Origin: JAFAGX01 sp035623335
GTDB taxonomy: Bacteria; Acidobacteriota; Terriglobia; Terriglobales; Acidobacteriaceae
NCBI GenBank assembly: GCA_035623335.1
Contig: DASPTQ010000241.1
Span: 46,582 to 110,581, forward strand
Reading direction: 5' to 3'
Length of the DNA stretch: 64,000 nucleotides
Every line of letters starts with the position of its first letter. Positions within the stretch are counted from its first letter, which is position 1. Positions 26,588 to 36,269 of the stretch are shown here, one piece after another. Both the position numbers and the translations under genes were made by a program. Under the pieces are notes generated by a model. The model was not told where the DNA came from. It saw nothing but the letters and a program-made list of their open reading frames with translations, and searched no databases.

Positions 26588-28258
26588 ATGCCGATTTTCG
26601 ATCCCCTGAAGGTTCGACCTGCGAATTTCCTGCGCTCCCTGGGTGCAGCGACGGCTTCTCTGCTTATCCTGATGTGGTCCGGGTGCGGCGCATATTACCG
26701 GCCGGTGGCGACTCCGATCATACCCACGCTGCCCAACCCCGGGTTCAGCAATGTCGCCTTGGTACTCACGCAGAATGGGACGAGCCAACCGGGTGCGAGT
26801 TCGACCATCGATGTTGCGGGCGACACCGAAACTTCGCAGTCCATCGTCGGCATGATGCCGGTATACGCACTCCTGGCCGCCAACTCAACCAAAGTGTTTG
26901 TAGTCAACAGCGGAGATGACACGGTTTCGACGTTCGCGCCCACCATTGCACCGACAACCTCGAGCACGACCTCCACTTCGTCCTCCGGTTCCTCCTCCAG
27001 TTCTTCCTCGGGTTCATCGTCCAGCTCGTCCTCCGGCTCCGGTTCTTCCAGTACGCCGGCGCCGCCACCCCCCCCGCCGGTCCTGAATCAGGTCACCACC
27101 ATCAGTTTGCCCCAAGGTGCAGCACCCGACTTTGTGGCCTCAACCGAAAGCGCGACCGTCTATGTAGCCAACGCGGGAAACGGGACGGTATCAGCGATTA
27201 GTGCAACCACCAATTCGGTCACCAACACGGTTTCGGTCGGAGGGTCTCCCGTGGCCATGGCCGAGATGCCGAACGCGCTGAAGCTTTATGTCGTCACTGC
27301 GAATCCCTCCTCAGTGTTGAGTGTCAACCCTGTCAACCTAACCGCGAATGCCCCCATCGCCCCATCTCCCGGCCCATCCTGGATAAATCCCGTCTGGGTG
27401 GTGGCGCGAGCGGATGACCAGCGAGTTTATGTGCTCGACGAAGGCGCAGGCAGCGTGTCGGCAATCGACACGTTTTCTGACGCCGTGGTCGGTACTCCTG
27501 CCTCGGTTGGCGTAGGGGCGAACTTCATGGCTTACGATCCGAACCTCAATCGCATCTATGTGACCAACCCAACGACGAGCACGGTGACGGCACTCGATGC
27601 CTCGACCGATACCCTGCCGGCGACTCCACTGGCCGTGGCAAATCCGGTCTCTGTCGCAACCCTGCCGCCCTATGGGAGCAGATTCTATGTGGCGAGCGCC
27701 CGGCTTGCGGGCACCGCTCCCAATCAAACCGTCACGGCTACGGTCACCGTGTTCAACGCAGCGAATCTCAGTGCGATGACCACGATCCCGCTGAACTCGG
27801 TTCAGCATGTGTCCGGATGCCCGACCCAGACCTGGTCCGAGCTGTCTATGGCGGCGGCGGCGGACGGCTCTCGGGTTTACGTAGGGAACTGCGATGCGGG
27901 CAACACTGCCGTGATTCAGACATCGAACAACACGGTGCTGGTCCGGATGGAGGCACCGACCAGTGCCATACCCCCGGCCCACATTCAAATCACCTCGGCC
28001 TCGCAACAAGGGTCGTATACGACCTACGGCTACAATCCGATTTCGGGTCCAACTCTCCGACCAGGTATGAGCGTCACCATCAGCGGGATGTTCCAGTTCG
28101 GAAACAACGGAACGTTTGTGATCTATGAACTTGGTGCCGGGACCTTCACGGTGATTAACCCGGCGGGCGTCTCCGTGAGCTACAACATCGGCACAGGAAT
28201 CGTACTCACACCCCAGACCCCGGTACTAGTGCTTGCGGGTTCGTTACCGGGAGGCTAG
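26588..28258 (+). CDS. surface lipoprotein with YVTN-type beta-propeller repeats and a Ser/Gly spacer
   Basis: The 556-residue protein begins with a signal sequence and a lipobox-like LILMWSGCG, suggesting a lipoprotein anchored near residue 36. A low-complexity Ser/Gly spacer (about residues 118-155) ends in a short Pro run. Propeller-like repeats follow, with the recurring pattern VYVANAGNGTVSAISATTN, RVYVLDEGAGSVSAIDTFSD and RIYVTNPTTSTVTALDASTD, as in the 40-residue YVTN family. The C-terminal 90 residues form a separate beta-rich part (LRPGMSVTISGMFQFGNNGT). Function unknown; binding or adhesion at the surface is a guess. It stands alone between intergenic regions. Confidence 0.75.
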   Translation: MPIFDPLKVRPANFLRSLGAATASLLILMWSGCGAYYRPVATPIIPTLPNPGFSNVALVLTQNGTSQPGASSTIDVAGDTETSQSIVGMMPVYALLAANSTKVFVVNSGDDTVSTFAPTIAPTTSSTTSTSSSGSSSSSSSGSSSSSSSGSGSSSTPAPPPPPPVLNQVTTISLPQGAAPDFVASTESATVYVANAGNGTVSAISATTNSVTNTVSVGGSPVAMAEMPNALKLYVVTANPSSVLSVNPVNLTANAPIAPSPGPSWINPVWVVARADDQRVYVLDEGAGSVSAIDTFSDAVVGTPASVGVGANFMAYDPNLNRIYVTNPTTSTVTALDASTDTLPATPLAVANPVSVATLPPYGSRFYVASARLAGTAPNQTVTATVTVFNAANLSAMTTIPLNSVQHVSGCPTQTWSELSMAAAADGSRVYVGNCDAGNTAVIQTSNNTVLVRMEAPTSAIPPAHIQITSASQQGSYTTYGYNPISGPTLRPGMSVTISGMFQFGNNGTFVIYELGAGTFTVINPAGVSVSYNIGTGIVLTPQTPVLVLAGSLPGG

Positions 28259-28480
28259 AAACCGATTTTTCACCGGCGCGCTCGAATACCCTTTCCACAA
28301 GGGATAGGCGTTTCCCTGAAGATCCCCGCTTGGCTAGCGCAGGCGGTCGTGTGCTCCGAACGATTGGCTCGAAATTTCTTGGAATGCTGTACGTCGGCTG
28401 CTGCGATTAAACCGAGGGGTATATGGGATGGAGTGTAGGCTATTGAACGATTTTCGCGTCTGGGGACCTCTACCGCCCTT

Positions 28481-28981
28481 CTAACTGTGTCCGCCTGCGG
28501 CCAATCCCTTCGACTGAACAGAGTTATATTGCATGGCGATGTTCATAAAGACATTCCCGCTTGCCGTCTCGAAGCACATCACCAGAGCTTCGGTATCCTC
28601 GCTGCCTTTCTCACCGTGTTCGGAGTCGTGAAGCACGGGAGGATGAACCCGGAAATGAAAACCTTGATCGTTTAAGGTTGTCACCGCGTTGCCAATCACC
28701 TGATTGGCGAGTTCGAAAACCGTTTCGCGCACCAAATCATCGGATTCGGGGAGTTCTGCTCCGGCAAAGCGCCGGGCGACTCGTACCGCGGTTTCCTTAT
28801 CGAGATCGAAAATGACTCGCCCTTCGATATCGCCCGTCAGCCGGACCATGGCCGCCATTCCCTTGCGCCGATAGGCTTCTTCCTCCATGCTCAGACTGCC
28901 AATCGACAGGGAACAGGCAAGCCCCTGCGCCAGCACAGCATCGGCCGCGTTAATGAAAGGCTGAATCAGCTCCATCTTCAT
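28481..28981 (-). CDS. cheX: CheX-like chemotaxis phosphatase
   Basis: The 166-residue protein resembles CheX/CheC phosphatases that dephosphorylate CheY. The active-site helix carries the Glu-x-x-Asn motif in VFELANQVIGNAV, and the N terminus (LIQPFINAADAVLAQGL) is typical of CheX. A conserved strand region follows (RVIFDLDKETAVRVARRFAG). It is the last gene of the chemosensory operon. Its ATG overlaps the cheY stop codon (ATGA), which couples the phosphatase to its presumed target. Confidence 0.88.
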   Translation of the reverse strand: MKMELIQPFINAADAVLAQGLACSLSIGSLSMEEEAYRRKGMAAMVRLTGDIEGRVIFDLDKETAVRVARRFAGAELPESDDLVRETVFELANQVIGNAVTTLNDQGFHFRVHPPVLHDSEHGEKGSEDTEALVMCFETASGNVFMNIAMQYNSVQSKGLAAGGHS

Positions 28982-29442
28982 TGCGCCCCTCCCGCGCTCC
29001 CCGGGGCGCCTACGGCTGCGGCGTTAGCCACGGATCCATCCTCGCCCATCACGTACTTGATCACTTCATACAGAACTTCGGGTTTGACCGGCTTCTGCAC
29101 GAAATGGCGGGCGCCCCGCTGCAGAGCGGCGACGATGTTTTCCTGGTATCCGACCGACGACACCATGACCACACGTGCTTCGGGATGCTTTTGTACGATT
29201 CTCTCCGCTGCCTCGATCCCCTCCATCTGCGGCATGGTGATATCCATCAGCACGATGTCCGGGCTGGTGCGGTCGTATTCGGTGATGGCTGCGGCACCGT
29301 CGCCCGCTTCTCCGGCAAGCTGGCCGCCGAAGGTTTCGATCATGCGGGCCAGGTTCTTGCGGGCAAAGACGGAGTCGTCCACGATCAAGTAGCGGATCGG
29401 TTGACCGTCCTTGCTGCGTTTCATTGTGGCAAACTGCTCCAT
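28978..29442 (-). CDS. cheY: CheY-like receiver protein
   Basis: This is a single-domain response regulator (154 residues) with an intact active site: the acidic pair in YLIVDDSVFAR, the phosphoacceptor Asp in DIVLMDITMPQMEG, Ser in VVMVSSVG and Lys in FVQKPVKPE. An Ala/Gly-rich tail of about 18 residues follows the domain. It should be phosphorylated by CheA and reset by CheX. The ATG at 29442 follows GGAGG by about seven bases. An upstream ATG at 29466 lacks such a site. Confidence 0.9.
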   Translation of the reverse strand: MEQFATMKRSKDGQPIRYLIVDDSVFARKNLARMIETFGGQLAGEAGDGAAAITEYDRTSPDIVLMDITMPQMEGIEAAERIVQKHPEARVVMVSSVGYQENIVAALQRGARHFVQKPVKPEVLYEVIKYVMGEDGSVANAAAVGAPGSAGGAQ

Positions 29443-29494
29443 AAAGCACCCTCCTGCTCCAAACATGCGACAAGCTGCTGTGCTTGCCGAAGAT

Positions 29495-30613
29495 TCAGTT
29501 CTTCCCGGCCGCGGCGGCGCTGCCGCCCCCGCCGGTTTCTGATGTACCCTTAGGTTCCTGCCCGCATTGCGCCAGCAAGGTGTTGGCGATGGCGTCGAGA
29601 TTTACGACCCGCAACGCACAACCACGCTCGATGGCCGCCTTAGGCATACCGAACACCACACAGGAATCCTCGCTTTGGGCGATCGTCATGCCTCCGACGT
29701 CTTTTACCTTCTTCATACCTTGGGCGCCGTCGTCCCCCATCCCGGTCATCAGCACGGCAATGGTCCGAGTGCCGAATTCCTCGGCCGCACTTTTGAACAG
29801 AACATCGACGGAGGGCCGGTGCCCATTCACCCGCGGTTCATCGGTCAACACCACCACATCGCCTAACGGCAACTTCTTCACCTTCATATGGCGGTGCCCC
29901 GGACATACCAGCGCACGGCCGGGTATGAGCAAGTCCCCCGATTGGGCTTCCTTGACGCGAATGGCGCAGATTTCGTCCAAACGGCGGGAAAACATATCGG
30001 TGAATCCTTCCGGCATGTGTTGCACGATGAGGATCGTTCCCGCAAAATCTTTGGGGAGCTGGGGCAATACATACTGCAAGGCCGCAGGACCGCCGGTCGA
30101 TATGCCGATCACGACCACCCGCGTGGGCTGCGAGCCGCTGGCCGCTGCAGCCTTTTCCTGAGGCAGCCCGGGTGGCATCGCCGGCGCCCCCACTTTGACG
30201 CCCCGGCTCTGCGCGGCCGCTTTGATCTTGGTGATCAGCTCCTGCGCGATCTCCGGCATGCGCGCCGAGACATCGCTCGGCTTGGCGACGAAGTCAAAGG
30301 CTCCCATGGAGAGCGCTTTGAGGCTAATCGACGCTCCCTGCGTGCTATGAGAACTAACCACGATCACGGGCACGCGGTGACGGCGCACGATCTCCCGGAG
30401 CATGTCCAGCCCGCTCATGCCCGGCATCTCGAGGTCGAGAGTCACCACTTGCGGCTGCAGTTCCGCAATCTTTTTCAAGCCGAAGTTCCCGTCGATGGCC
30501 GTGCCGACCACCTGAATCGAGCTGTCGGTGGCCAGGATCTGGGGAATCAACTTGCGCATCAGAGCCGAGTCATCCACGACTAACACGCGTACGGGAGTGG
30601 TTGGAGTGGTCAT
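29495..30613 (-). CDS. cheB: chemotaxis methylesterase CheB
   Basis: The 372-residue protein removes methyl groups from, and deamidates, glutamyl side chains of the receptor. The N-terminal receiver (1-120) has DDSALMRK and the Asp in VTLDLEMPGMSG. The C-terminal esterase domain (about 170-355) has the catalytic Ser in GISTGGPAAL, His in IVQHMPEGFT and Asp in MTGMGDDGAQG. The linker and C-terminal tail are Ala/Gly-rich. It overlaps cheA by four bases (ATGA). Confidence 0.95.
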   Translation of the reverse strand: MTTPTTPVRVLVVDDSALMRKLIPQILATDSSIQVVGTAIDGNFGLKKIAELQPQVVTLDLEMPGMSGLDMLREIVRRHRVPVIVVSSHSTQGASISLKALSMGAFDFVAKPSDVSARMPEIAQELITKIKAAAQSRGVKVGAPAMPPGLPQEKAAAASGSQPTRVVVIGISTGGPAALQYVLPQLPKDFAGTILIVQHMPEGFTDMFSRRLDEICAIRVKEAQSGDLLIPGRALVCPGHRHMKVKKLPLGDVVVLTDEPRVNGHRPSVDVLFKSAAEEFGTRTIAVLMTGMGDDGAQGMKKVKDVGGMTIAQSEDSCVVFGMPKAAIERGCALRVVNLDAIANTLLAQCGQEPKGTSETGGGGSAAAAGKN

Positions 30614-32790
30614 GGATGAGCCCCCCGCGTCATCGCGGCCGCCGCTCGCGCTGCCTCGCCGGGGCCGCGCGTTCCCCCCAGCGCCGGCAGCGCCTGCGGG
30701 TCGTGTCCCGCTTTCAGGAAGCGCTCCACCAAGGCCACCAGATTCAAAATCAATACCACCCGTCCGTCTCCGAGCACCGAGGCACCACTGACCAGATCAG
30801 TTTCGATGGTCTGGTCATCCAAGGCCTTGATGACCAGCTCTTCTTCTCCTTCGAGCGCATCCACCAGCAGCAGGAATTTGCGCTCGCCCATGTGAATGAG
30901 CAACACGAAAACCTTTCGCAAGCATTCGCTCGTCCCCTCTTCGGGACGATTTCCCAGGCGAAGAATCGGAAGCACCTGGTTTCGCAGCTGCAGCAGCTCG
31001 CAGCCACTGACTTCGTGCAGGTCGGATTCTTGGGCACGAGATATCTCGCCCACTGCATTCAGAGGAATGGCATACAATCGCTCTTCCACCCTGAAAAGCA
31101 GGGCCTTGATAATGGCCAAGGTTAAGGGCAACTGTAAGCGGAACGTGGTGCCCTGCCCGGGCTCGGTTTCGACCTGCACCGTCCCTTTCAGCCGCTGCAG
31201 AACGGTTTGCACCACATCGAGCCCCACGCCGCGTCCGGAAACCTCGGTAATCTGGTCGGCGGTGGTGAACCCCGGCCGTAAGATGAGTGCGAGAATCTCG
31301 GCTCTGCTGAGGCGAGCCGCGTCCTCGGCCCGCACGATGCCGCGTTCCTGGGCCCGCTTCTTCACCTTCTGCGCATCGATCCCGGCGCCGTCGTCGCGAA
31401 CCTCAATGATGACCTGATTGGCCTGATGATAGGCATCCAGCCGGATGGTGCCATGCGCCGGCTTGCCTTGGCGAACCCGCTCGGCGGCACTTTCGATACC
31501 GTGGCTCACAGCGTTACGAACCAGGTGCGTCATGGGCTCGGCAATGGCATCGAGCAAGCCCTTGTCGAGGTCGGTGTGTTCTCCGCTGGCCACCAATTGC
31601 ACATCCTTGCCGCACTGCTTGGCCACGTCGCGCACCATGCGCGGAAACCGGCGGAACAGCTGTTCCACCGGAACCATGCGGACCTTCATGACCGCGCGTT
31701 GCAGATCACCCAAAACGCGCGACTGAAAGGCCATGGCATCGGCGAATCGGCCCCGCATCTGATCTTTGGGGAACCGCCCGGAAAACTCATTGATCGCCTG
31801 CTGCAGCATGGACTTGCCGATGATCAGTTCACCGACCAGGTTGAGAACCGCATCGATACGCTCGGCATCCACTCGCAAGATGTTTTCTCCCGCAGCAGCT
31901 GCCTTTTTAGGAACCGAAGGCGCCGGTTGCGCCGCGGCGGCGGGACTGGCGTGGGCTTCCGTTGCCGCCGAAGATCGGGAATTGGCCTCTTCCGCTCTGG
32001 CCGCCGCTGACTCCGAGGTCGCAGCCGGAGCGTCCGCGGCGGTCTCCTCCGATTCCATCTCGATGGGTTCGATCTTGACTTCCGAGACCACGGTGGGAAT
32101 GTTCGATTTCGCAGCCAGTTCTCCCTTGGAACGATCCGTCGTGACCAGCAACTCAAACCAGGTGGTGGCTTCGGTGGATCCGGCTTCCGGCCGCGCCGCT
32201 AACACCTCCCCGATCTCGGCCACCGCCTTCCAGATTAACTGGCGAGCCGCAATCGGCATGGCGCAGGTGGGATCGATTTGTATCACGAGATCGAAGACCC
32301 GCTGCCCCGCTTCGAGCGCGTTCACGACCGAGAGTTTCTCGTACTCGTTCCATTTGACCCGCGGGGTGCTTCCCGACTTCTTTTTTCGGCCCGGCGTCTT
32401 CGGGGTCGCACTCGTGAGCTCCGCGATGAGCTTGCGCAGGGGCTCGGACGAGGGCAGATCAGCCTGCGTGCGAAACGCACCCAGCATGCTGCTGAACATG
32501 TCGACGGAAGCGAAGGCGATTTCCGCCAGCGAGGCGTGCGCCGCGGTCGCCTCCATGGCAAGAGCTTCTTCAAATTCGTGGGCCAGCTCGCTCAGTTCCT
32601 GAAAGCCTACGGCGGCGGAGTCGCCCTTCAAGGTATGCACGATTCGCCGCATGGTGCGCACGATTTCGCCATCCCCGGGCGTCTTTTCGAGCTTCAGGGC
32701 TTCTTCATTCAACGATTGCAGCAGTTCCTCGGAGGTCTCTAAAAAGAGCTCTCGCAACTCCTGGCTGCGTTCGTCGGAGAACTGGCTCAC
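30610..32790 (-). CDS. cheA: chemotaxis histidine kinase CheA
   Basis: This 726-residue kinase couples receptor state to CheY and CheB. The Hpt domain (1-110) has the phosphorylated His in RIVHTLKGDSAAVGF. A region of about 200 residues, including an Ala/Glu-rich linker, replaces a clear P2 domain. The dimerisation helices start at ERIDAVLNLVGELIIGKSML, the ATPase has MTHLVRNAVSHGIE, VRDDGAGID and GRGVGLDVV, and a CheW-like domain closes the protein (about 590-720). It is overlapped by four bases on both sides, with cheR upstream and cheB downstream. Confidence 0.95.
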   Translation of the reverse strand: MSQFSDERSQELRELFLETSEELLQSLNEEALKLEKTPGDGEIVRTMRRIVHTLKGDSAAVGFQELSELAHEFEEALAMEATAAHASLAEIAFASVDMFSSMLGAFRTQADLPSSEPLRKLIAELTSATPKTPGRKKKSGSTPRVKWNEYEKLSVVNALEAGQRVFDLVIQIDPTCAMPIAARQLIWKAVAEIGEVLAARPEAGSTEATTWFELLVTTDRSKGELAAKSNIPTVVSEVKIEPIEMESEETAADAPAATSESAAARAEEANSRSSAATEAHASPAAAAQPAPSVPKKAAAAGENILRVDAERIDAVLNLVGELIIGKSMLQQAINEFSGRFPKDQMRGRFADAMAFQSRVLGDLQRAVMKVRMVPVEQLFRRFPRMVRDVAKQCGKDVQLVASGEHTDLDKGLLDAIAEPMTHLVRNAVSHGIESAAERVRQGKPAHGTIRLDAYHQANQVIIEVRDDGAGIDAQKVKKRAQERGIVRAEDAARLSRAEILALILRPGFTTADQITEVSGRGVGLDVVQTVLQRLKGTVQVETEPGQGTTFRLQLPLTLAIIKALLFRVEERLYAIPLNAVGEISRAQESDLHEVSGCELLQLRNQVLPILRLGNRPEEGTSECLRKVFVLLIHMGERKFLLLVDALEGEEELVIKALDDQTIETDLVSGASVLGDGRVVLILNLVALVERFLKAGHDPQALPALGGTRGPGEAARAAAAMTRGAHP

Positions 32791-33692
32791 GCCTTCACCT
32801 CGATCATTTGATACGCGGTTCCGGTGCCGCGGTAGACCATGGCAAACTTGTTGCTCAAACCCATCAGGCTTTCCGCGTGCCCGATCAGCATGTACCCCCC
32901 GGGGTTCAAGCAGCGGTAGAACTTCTCGACCAGCCGTCTTTGCTCGGCCTCGTCGAAGTACATCATGACGTTGCGGCAGAAGATGACGTCGTTACGCTGC
33001 GGCAGGTATTCGGTCTTGAGATTGTGAAAGTCGAAGTAGACCAGCTCTTTGAGCGACTTCTTGATGGCGTAGCGATCGCCCACCTTGTCGAAATGCCGCA
33101 GGCGGTAGTTGTAGTCGACCGATGTCATCTGCAGTTCGCTGTAGATCCCTTCCTGGGCGATGCGCAACACCGAATAGTTGATATCGCTGGCCAGAATCTC
33201 CACCTTCCACGGAGGGGCAACCAGGGGTTTGGGCGAGCTCACCTCGTGACCGGTGGGGTTGCGCAGGCAGTGATAGGACAAGGCGTCGGCCACCAGCATG
33301 GCCATGGTGTAGGGTTCTTGGCCGGTCGAGCAACCTGCGCTCCACAGGCGCAGAGAAAAGTCATTTTTCTCCTGCTTCTTGCGCAGCAAGTCATCGAGGA
33401 TGTGTTTGTGAAACAGGTCCAACTGCGCTTGATTGCGAAAGAAGCTGGTCTCATTGACCGTCAAATTCTCGACCAGTTTGGCGAGTTCCGCTTTGCCTTC
33501 ACGACTGATCAGCAGCCGATAGTAGCTGTAGAAGGAATCCATCCGGCATTCCTTCAAACGCCGTAGCAGGCGATCCTGCAAAAAATGGGTGCGGCGCGCA
33601 TCAAAGTGCATTCCGCATTCTTGATACACCAGCGCCTGCAACAACTTCAGTTCAGGTTCCGACAGTTGCGGCGGCATACTCGGACTAGCCAT
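32787..33692 (-). CDS. cheR: chemoreceptor methyltransferase CheR
   Basis: The 301-residue SAM-dependent enzyme methylates glutamates of the receptor. The N-terminal helical domain (1-85) is followed by the methyltransferase fold with RLWSAGCSTGQEPYTMAML for SAM binding, ILASDINYSVLRIAQ, and DVIFCRNVMMYFD. The C-terminal segment LNPGGYMLIGHAESLMGL is typical. There is no TPR tail. It overlaps cheA by four bases and follows cheW by about 20. Confidence 0.95.
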   Translation of the reverse strand: MASPSMPPQLSEPELKLLQALVYQECGMHFDARRTHFLQDRLLRRLKECRMDSFYSYYRLLISREGKAELAKLVENLTVNETSFFRNQAQLDLFHKHILDDLLRKKQEKNDFSLRLWSAGCSTGQEPYTMAMLVADALSYHCLRNPTGHEVSSPKPLVAPPWKVEILASDINYSVLRIAQEGIYSELQMTSVDYNYRLRHFDKVGDRYAIKKSLKELVYFDFHNLKTEYLPQRNDVIFCRNVMMYFDEAEQRRLVEKFYRCLNPGGYMLIGHAESLMGLSNKFAMVYRGTGTAYQMIEVKA

Positions 33693-33711
33693 GATGAATT
33701 TTGTTCGTCCC

Positions 33712-34230
33712 CTATCGTTTTAGTTGCGACGCGGTCGCCTGCGCTTCCGACGTCCGGTGAGCGGGCTGGCTGATCTTGCTGGATTCGCCCTTGCGTGCCC
33801 CCGTGCCGGATTCGAGCAGCTTGGCCATGTCGAGCAGGACAATCAACCGGCCCTGATACTTGCCCAGTCCGGTGATGCAGTCCAGGTTTCCTTCAAAATG
33901 TTCCGTGGGAGAGGCTTCCACATCGGCGACCGGTATCTTCAGCACTTCCGAGGCGGAATCCACGATCAATCCCGAGAGCTTTCCCTTGTGTTCGAGCACC
34001 AGGATTCGATTCTGCTTATTCGAAGTCACCGCGGGCTCGCCCAACCGCTTCCGGAGGTCGAGCACCGACACAATCTTGCCCCGCAAGTTGATGACACCTT
34101 CCATGTAGTCCGGTGCACCGGGTACGGCGGTGATTTCCGGTACGCGGACGATCTCGTGGAGGGAGGTAATCGGCACACCGTAGGTTTCGCGCCCGATCTG
34201 AAAGCCGACGATGTGCAGTTCGCGGTTCAT
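33712..34230 (-). CDS. cheW: chemotaxis adaptor CheW
   Basis: The 172-residue CheW-domain protein links receptor tips to CheA. Conserved parts are visible: VGFQIGRETYGVPITSLHEI, YMEGVINLRGKIVSVLDLRK and the late LGKYQGRLIVLLDMAKLL. A 30-residue Ser/Ala/Lys-rich tail follows the domain. It lies between the receptor and cheR genes in the operon. Confidence 0.95.
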   Translation of the reverse strand: MNRELHIVGFQIGRETYGVPITSLHEIVRVPEITAVPGAPDYMEGVINLRGKIVSVLDLRKRLGEPAVTSNKQNRILVLEHKGKLSGLIVDSASEVLKIPVADVEASPTEHFEGNLDCITGLGKYQGRLIVLLDMAKLLESGTGARKGESSKISQPAHRTSEAQATASQLKR

Positions 34231-34247
34231 GCCGAGGTTCCCCGAGC

Positions 34248-36233
34248 CTAATCGGTCCCTCCGGCAGCCGCTTGCCGGAACGCGCCTTTGCCAGATTCCT
34301 CACGAAGCAGGCTCGAATGGTCCACTTGTTCCAGCGTGAATCGATCCATGGACTCGAGCAATCCGCGCGACATTTTCGACATCTGTTCGGCCGATGCCGC
34401 CAGTTCCGCCGATCCCGAGGTGGTCTGCTGTACCAGCTCTCGCATCCGTTCCATGGCCTTGACCACGGCGTGCGCCCCGGAAGCCTGCTCTTCCACCGCG
34501 GAGTTGATCTCGTGGGTGATTTCGTTCAATCGGGTCGTGGCCCGGGCAATCTGCGACGAACCGTGGGACTGCTGATTGGTCGCTGCCCCGATTTCCTGGG
34601 CAAATTTGTAGACTTCCGTGACCACGTTCGAAATCTTGCGCAGGGCGGTATTGAGTTCTTGTCCCAATCCGAGTCCTTCGTTCACGATGCCGGTCGAGCG
34701 ATCCATGTTCTCCACCGCTTTGCGCGCCTCGCGCTGGATGCTCTGAATCAGCTCGGAGATTTCTTTGGTGGACTGCGCCGATTTTTCCGCCAGCTTGCGC
34801 ACTTCATCGGCGACCACGGCGAAGCCCAAGCCGTGCTCTCCGGCTCGCGCCGCTTCAATGGCGGCATTGAGCGCCAGCAAGTTGGTCTGCTCCGCCAAGT
34901 CGTCGATGACCTCGATGATCTTCCCGATGTCATCGGCTCGCTGCCCGAGCACGTCGATGATTTCGCCGGAGGCATGGATGGTGGTGTTGATGCGATTCAG
35001 TCCGTCGGTCGCTTTGTCCATGGTGGAGATGCCGCTATGCACCTCCTCCCGGGAACGATTGGAGATATCCAGAAGCACTTTGGCGGTGTCGGCCACGCGC
35101 TGGATCGAAGCCACCATTTGGTCGATCGAGGCGGAGGTTTCGCTCACGCTCGAGGCCTGCACCTGCGTGCTCTTCACCATGTTTTGCACGTTGACGCTGA
35201 TCTCGTGCATGGTGCTGGTGACCTCGTCGATGGCGGAGGAAGTCTGCAAGCTGATTTTGGCCGACTCGTCGGAAGCCCCGGCTACCTGGTTGGAAGCGCT
35301 GGTTACCTGCGAGGCAGCGTCGCGGACGTTGCGCACCAGACTCTGCAATCCGGCCGTCATGCGAGCAAAGCCATTGCCCAGGGTGTCGTTGCTCGAGCGG
35401 GGCTCGACCTTGACCGTCAAGTTGCCGCCGGCAATGGCTTCGGCGACGCCGGCCATTTCCCTCAAGTACTTGACCATGCGGGCAAAGGTCCGGGCCAGTT
35501 CACCGATTTCATCGTTGCCCTCGGTGTCGATTACGTGGTCGAGATCGCCGGCATTGCCGATTTGCCGGGAGACCCCGATCAGATTGTTCAAGGGTTCGGT
35601 GATCGATCGCGCGGTGCTATAGGCGATCACCACGCCGAAGCCCAAGGCTAGAAGCGTGCTGACGGAGGCGATCACGATCGTGCCCGTGGCCGCCGTCTCA
35701 TCCGATTTGCGTCGCAGCTCGAGAGTTTTCGTGCTCTCCTCGTCGGCCGAGTCGAGGTACTCGGTGGCGGCCTTGACCCAAGAGGAGGCGTCCTTCTGCA
35801 GATAGAAAATCTGCAGCTCCGCCACGGTGGCGTTTCCCCCGTCTACGTCCTTGCGCTTGTCGATGAGAGTGCTGGCAAATTCCCGCGCCCAGTTCTGCTC
35901 GCTGGTTTGCACCTTCGCCAGCGCTGTCCTTTGCTGTTCGGAATTCGCCTGATTCTCCGCGGCTTGGAGAGCATCTTGCAGCATGTGCTCTCCCTCGTTC
36001 AGCTTCTCCACCTCGCGCGTGTCTCCGCTGAGCAGGTAGTTGCTCAGGTAAAGGCGATTTTGCATCATCTGGAAGCGGACTTTGTTGGTGGTCTCCGCCA
36101 TCCTCAGGGCTTGGGAAGCAGCCGCCTTCGCACTGTGCTCGCGCTCGACGGCGAAGTAGTTGACCAGGAATAAGACCACGACCGTCGCGAGCACAGCTCC
36201 GAATCTCACGTAGAGTTTCTTGCCAATCGTCAT
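34248..36233 (-). CDS. methyl-accepting chemotaxis protein
   Basis: This transmembrane chemoreceptor of 661 residues has a first helix near 8-25 (FGAVLATVVVLFLVNYF), a helical periplasmic sensor (about 27-185) of the four-helix-bundle type, a second helix near 187-208, a HAMP domain (SITEPLNNLIGVSRQI) and a second HAMP-like stretch with a linker. The cytoplasmic hairpin tip is EQTNLLALNAAIEAARAGE, the CheA/CheW contact site. There is no C-terminal CheR-binding pentapeptide. ATG 36233 was chosen because GGAG is eight bases upstream; ATG 36239 is possible. First gene of the che operon. Confidence 0.93.
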   Translation of the reverse strand: MTIGKKLYVRFGAVLATVVVLFLVNYFAVEREHSAKAAASQALRMAETTNKVRFQMMQNRLYLSNYLLSGDTREVEKLNEGEHMLQDALQAAENQANSEQQRTALAKVQTSEQNWAREFASTLIDKRKDVDGGNATVAELQIFYLQKDASSWVKAATEYLDSADEESTKTLELRRKSDETAATGTIVIASVSTLLALGFGVVIAYSTARSITEPLNNLIGVSRQIGNAGDLDHVIDTEGNDEIGELARTFARMVKYLREMAGVAEAIAGGNLTVKVEPRSSNDTLGNGFARMTAGLQSLVRNVRDAASQVTSASNQVAGASDESAKISLQTSSAIDEVTSTMHEISVNVQNMVKSTQVQASSVSETSASIDQMVASIQRVADTAKVLLDISNRSREEVHSGISTMDKATDGLNRINTTIHASGEIIDVLGQRADDIGKIIEVIDDLAEQTNLLALNAAIEAARAGEHGLGFAVVADEVRKLAEKSAQSTKEISELIQSIQREARKAVENMDRSTGIVNEGLGLGQELNTALRKISNVVTEVYKFAQEIGAATNQQSHGSSQIARATTRLNEITHEINSAVEEQASGAHAVVKAMERMRELVQQTTSGSAELAASAEQMSKMSRGLLESMDRFTLEQVDHSSLLREESGKGAFRQAAAGGTD

Positions 36234-36269
36234 TGCCATTGCTCCGCCGAGTCGTTTCTACCGGTTCGG

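Noticed and set aside
26950..27070. Short repeated units that could be a CRISPR or tandem repeat array
   Set aside because: They are codons of a Ser/Gly spacer in a lipoprotein. Units are irregular and there are no unique spacers.
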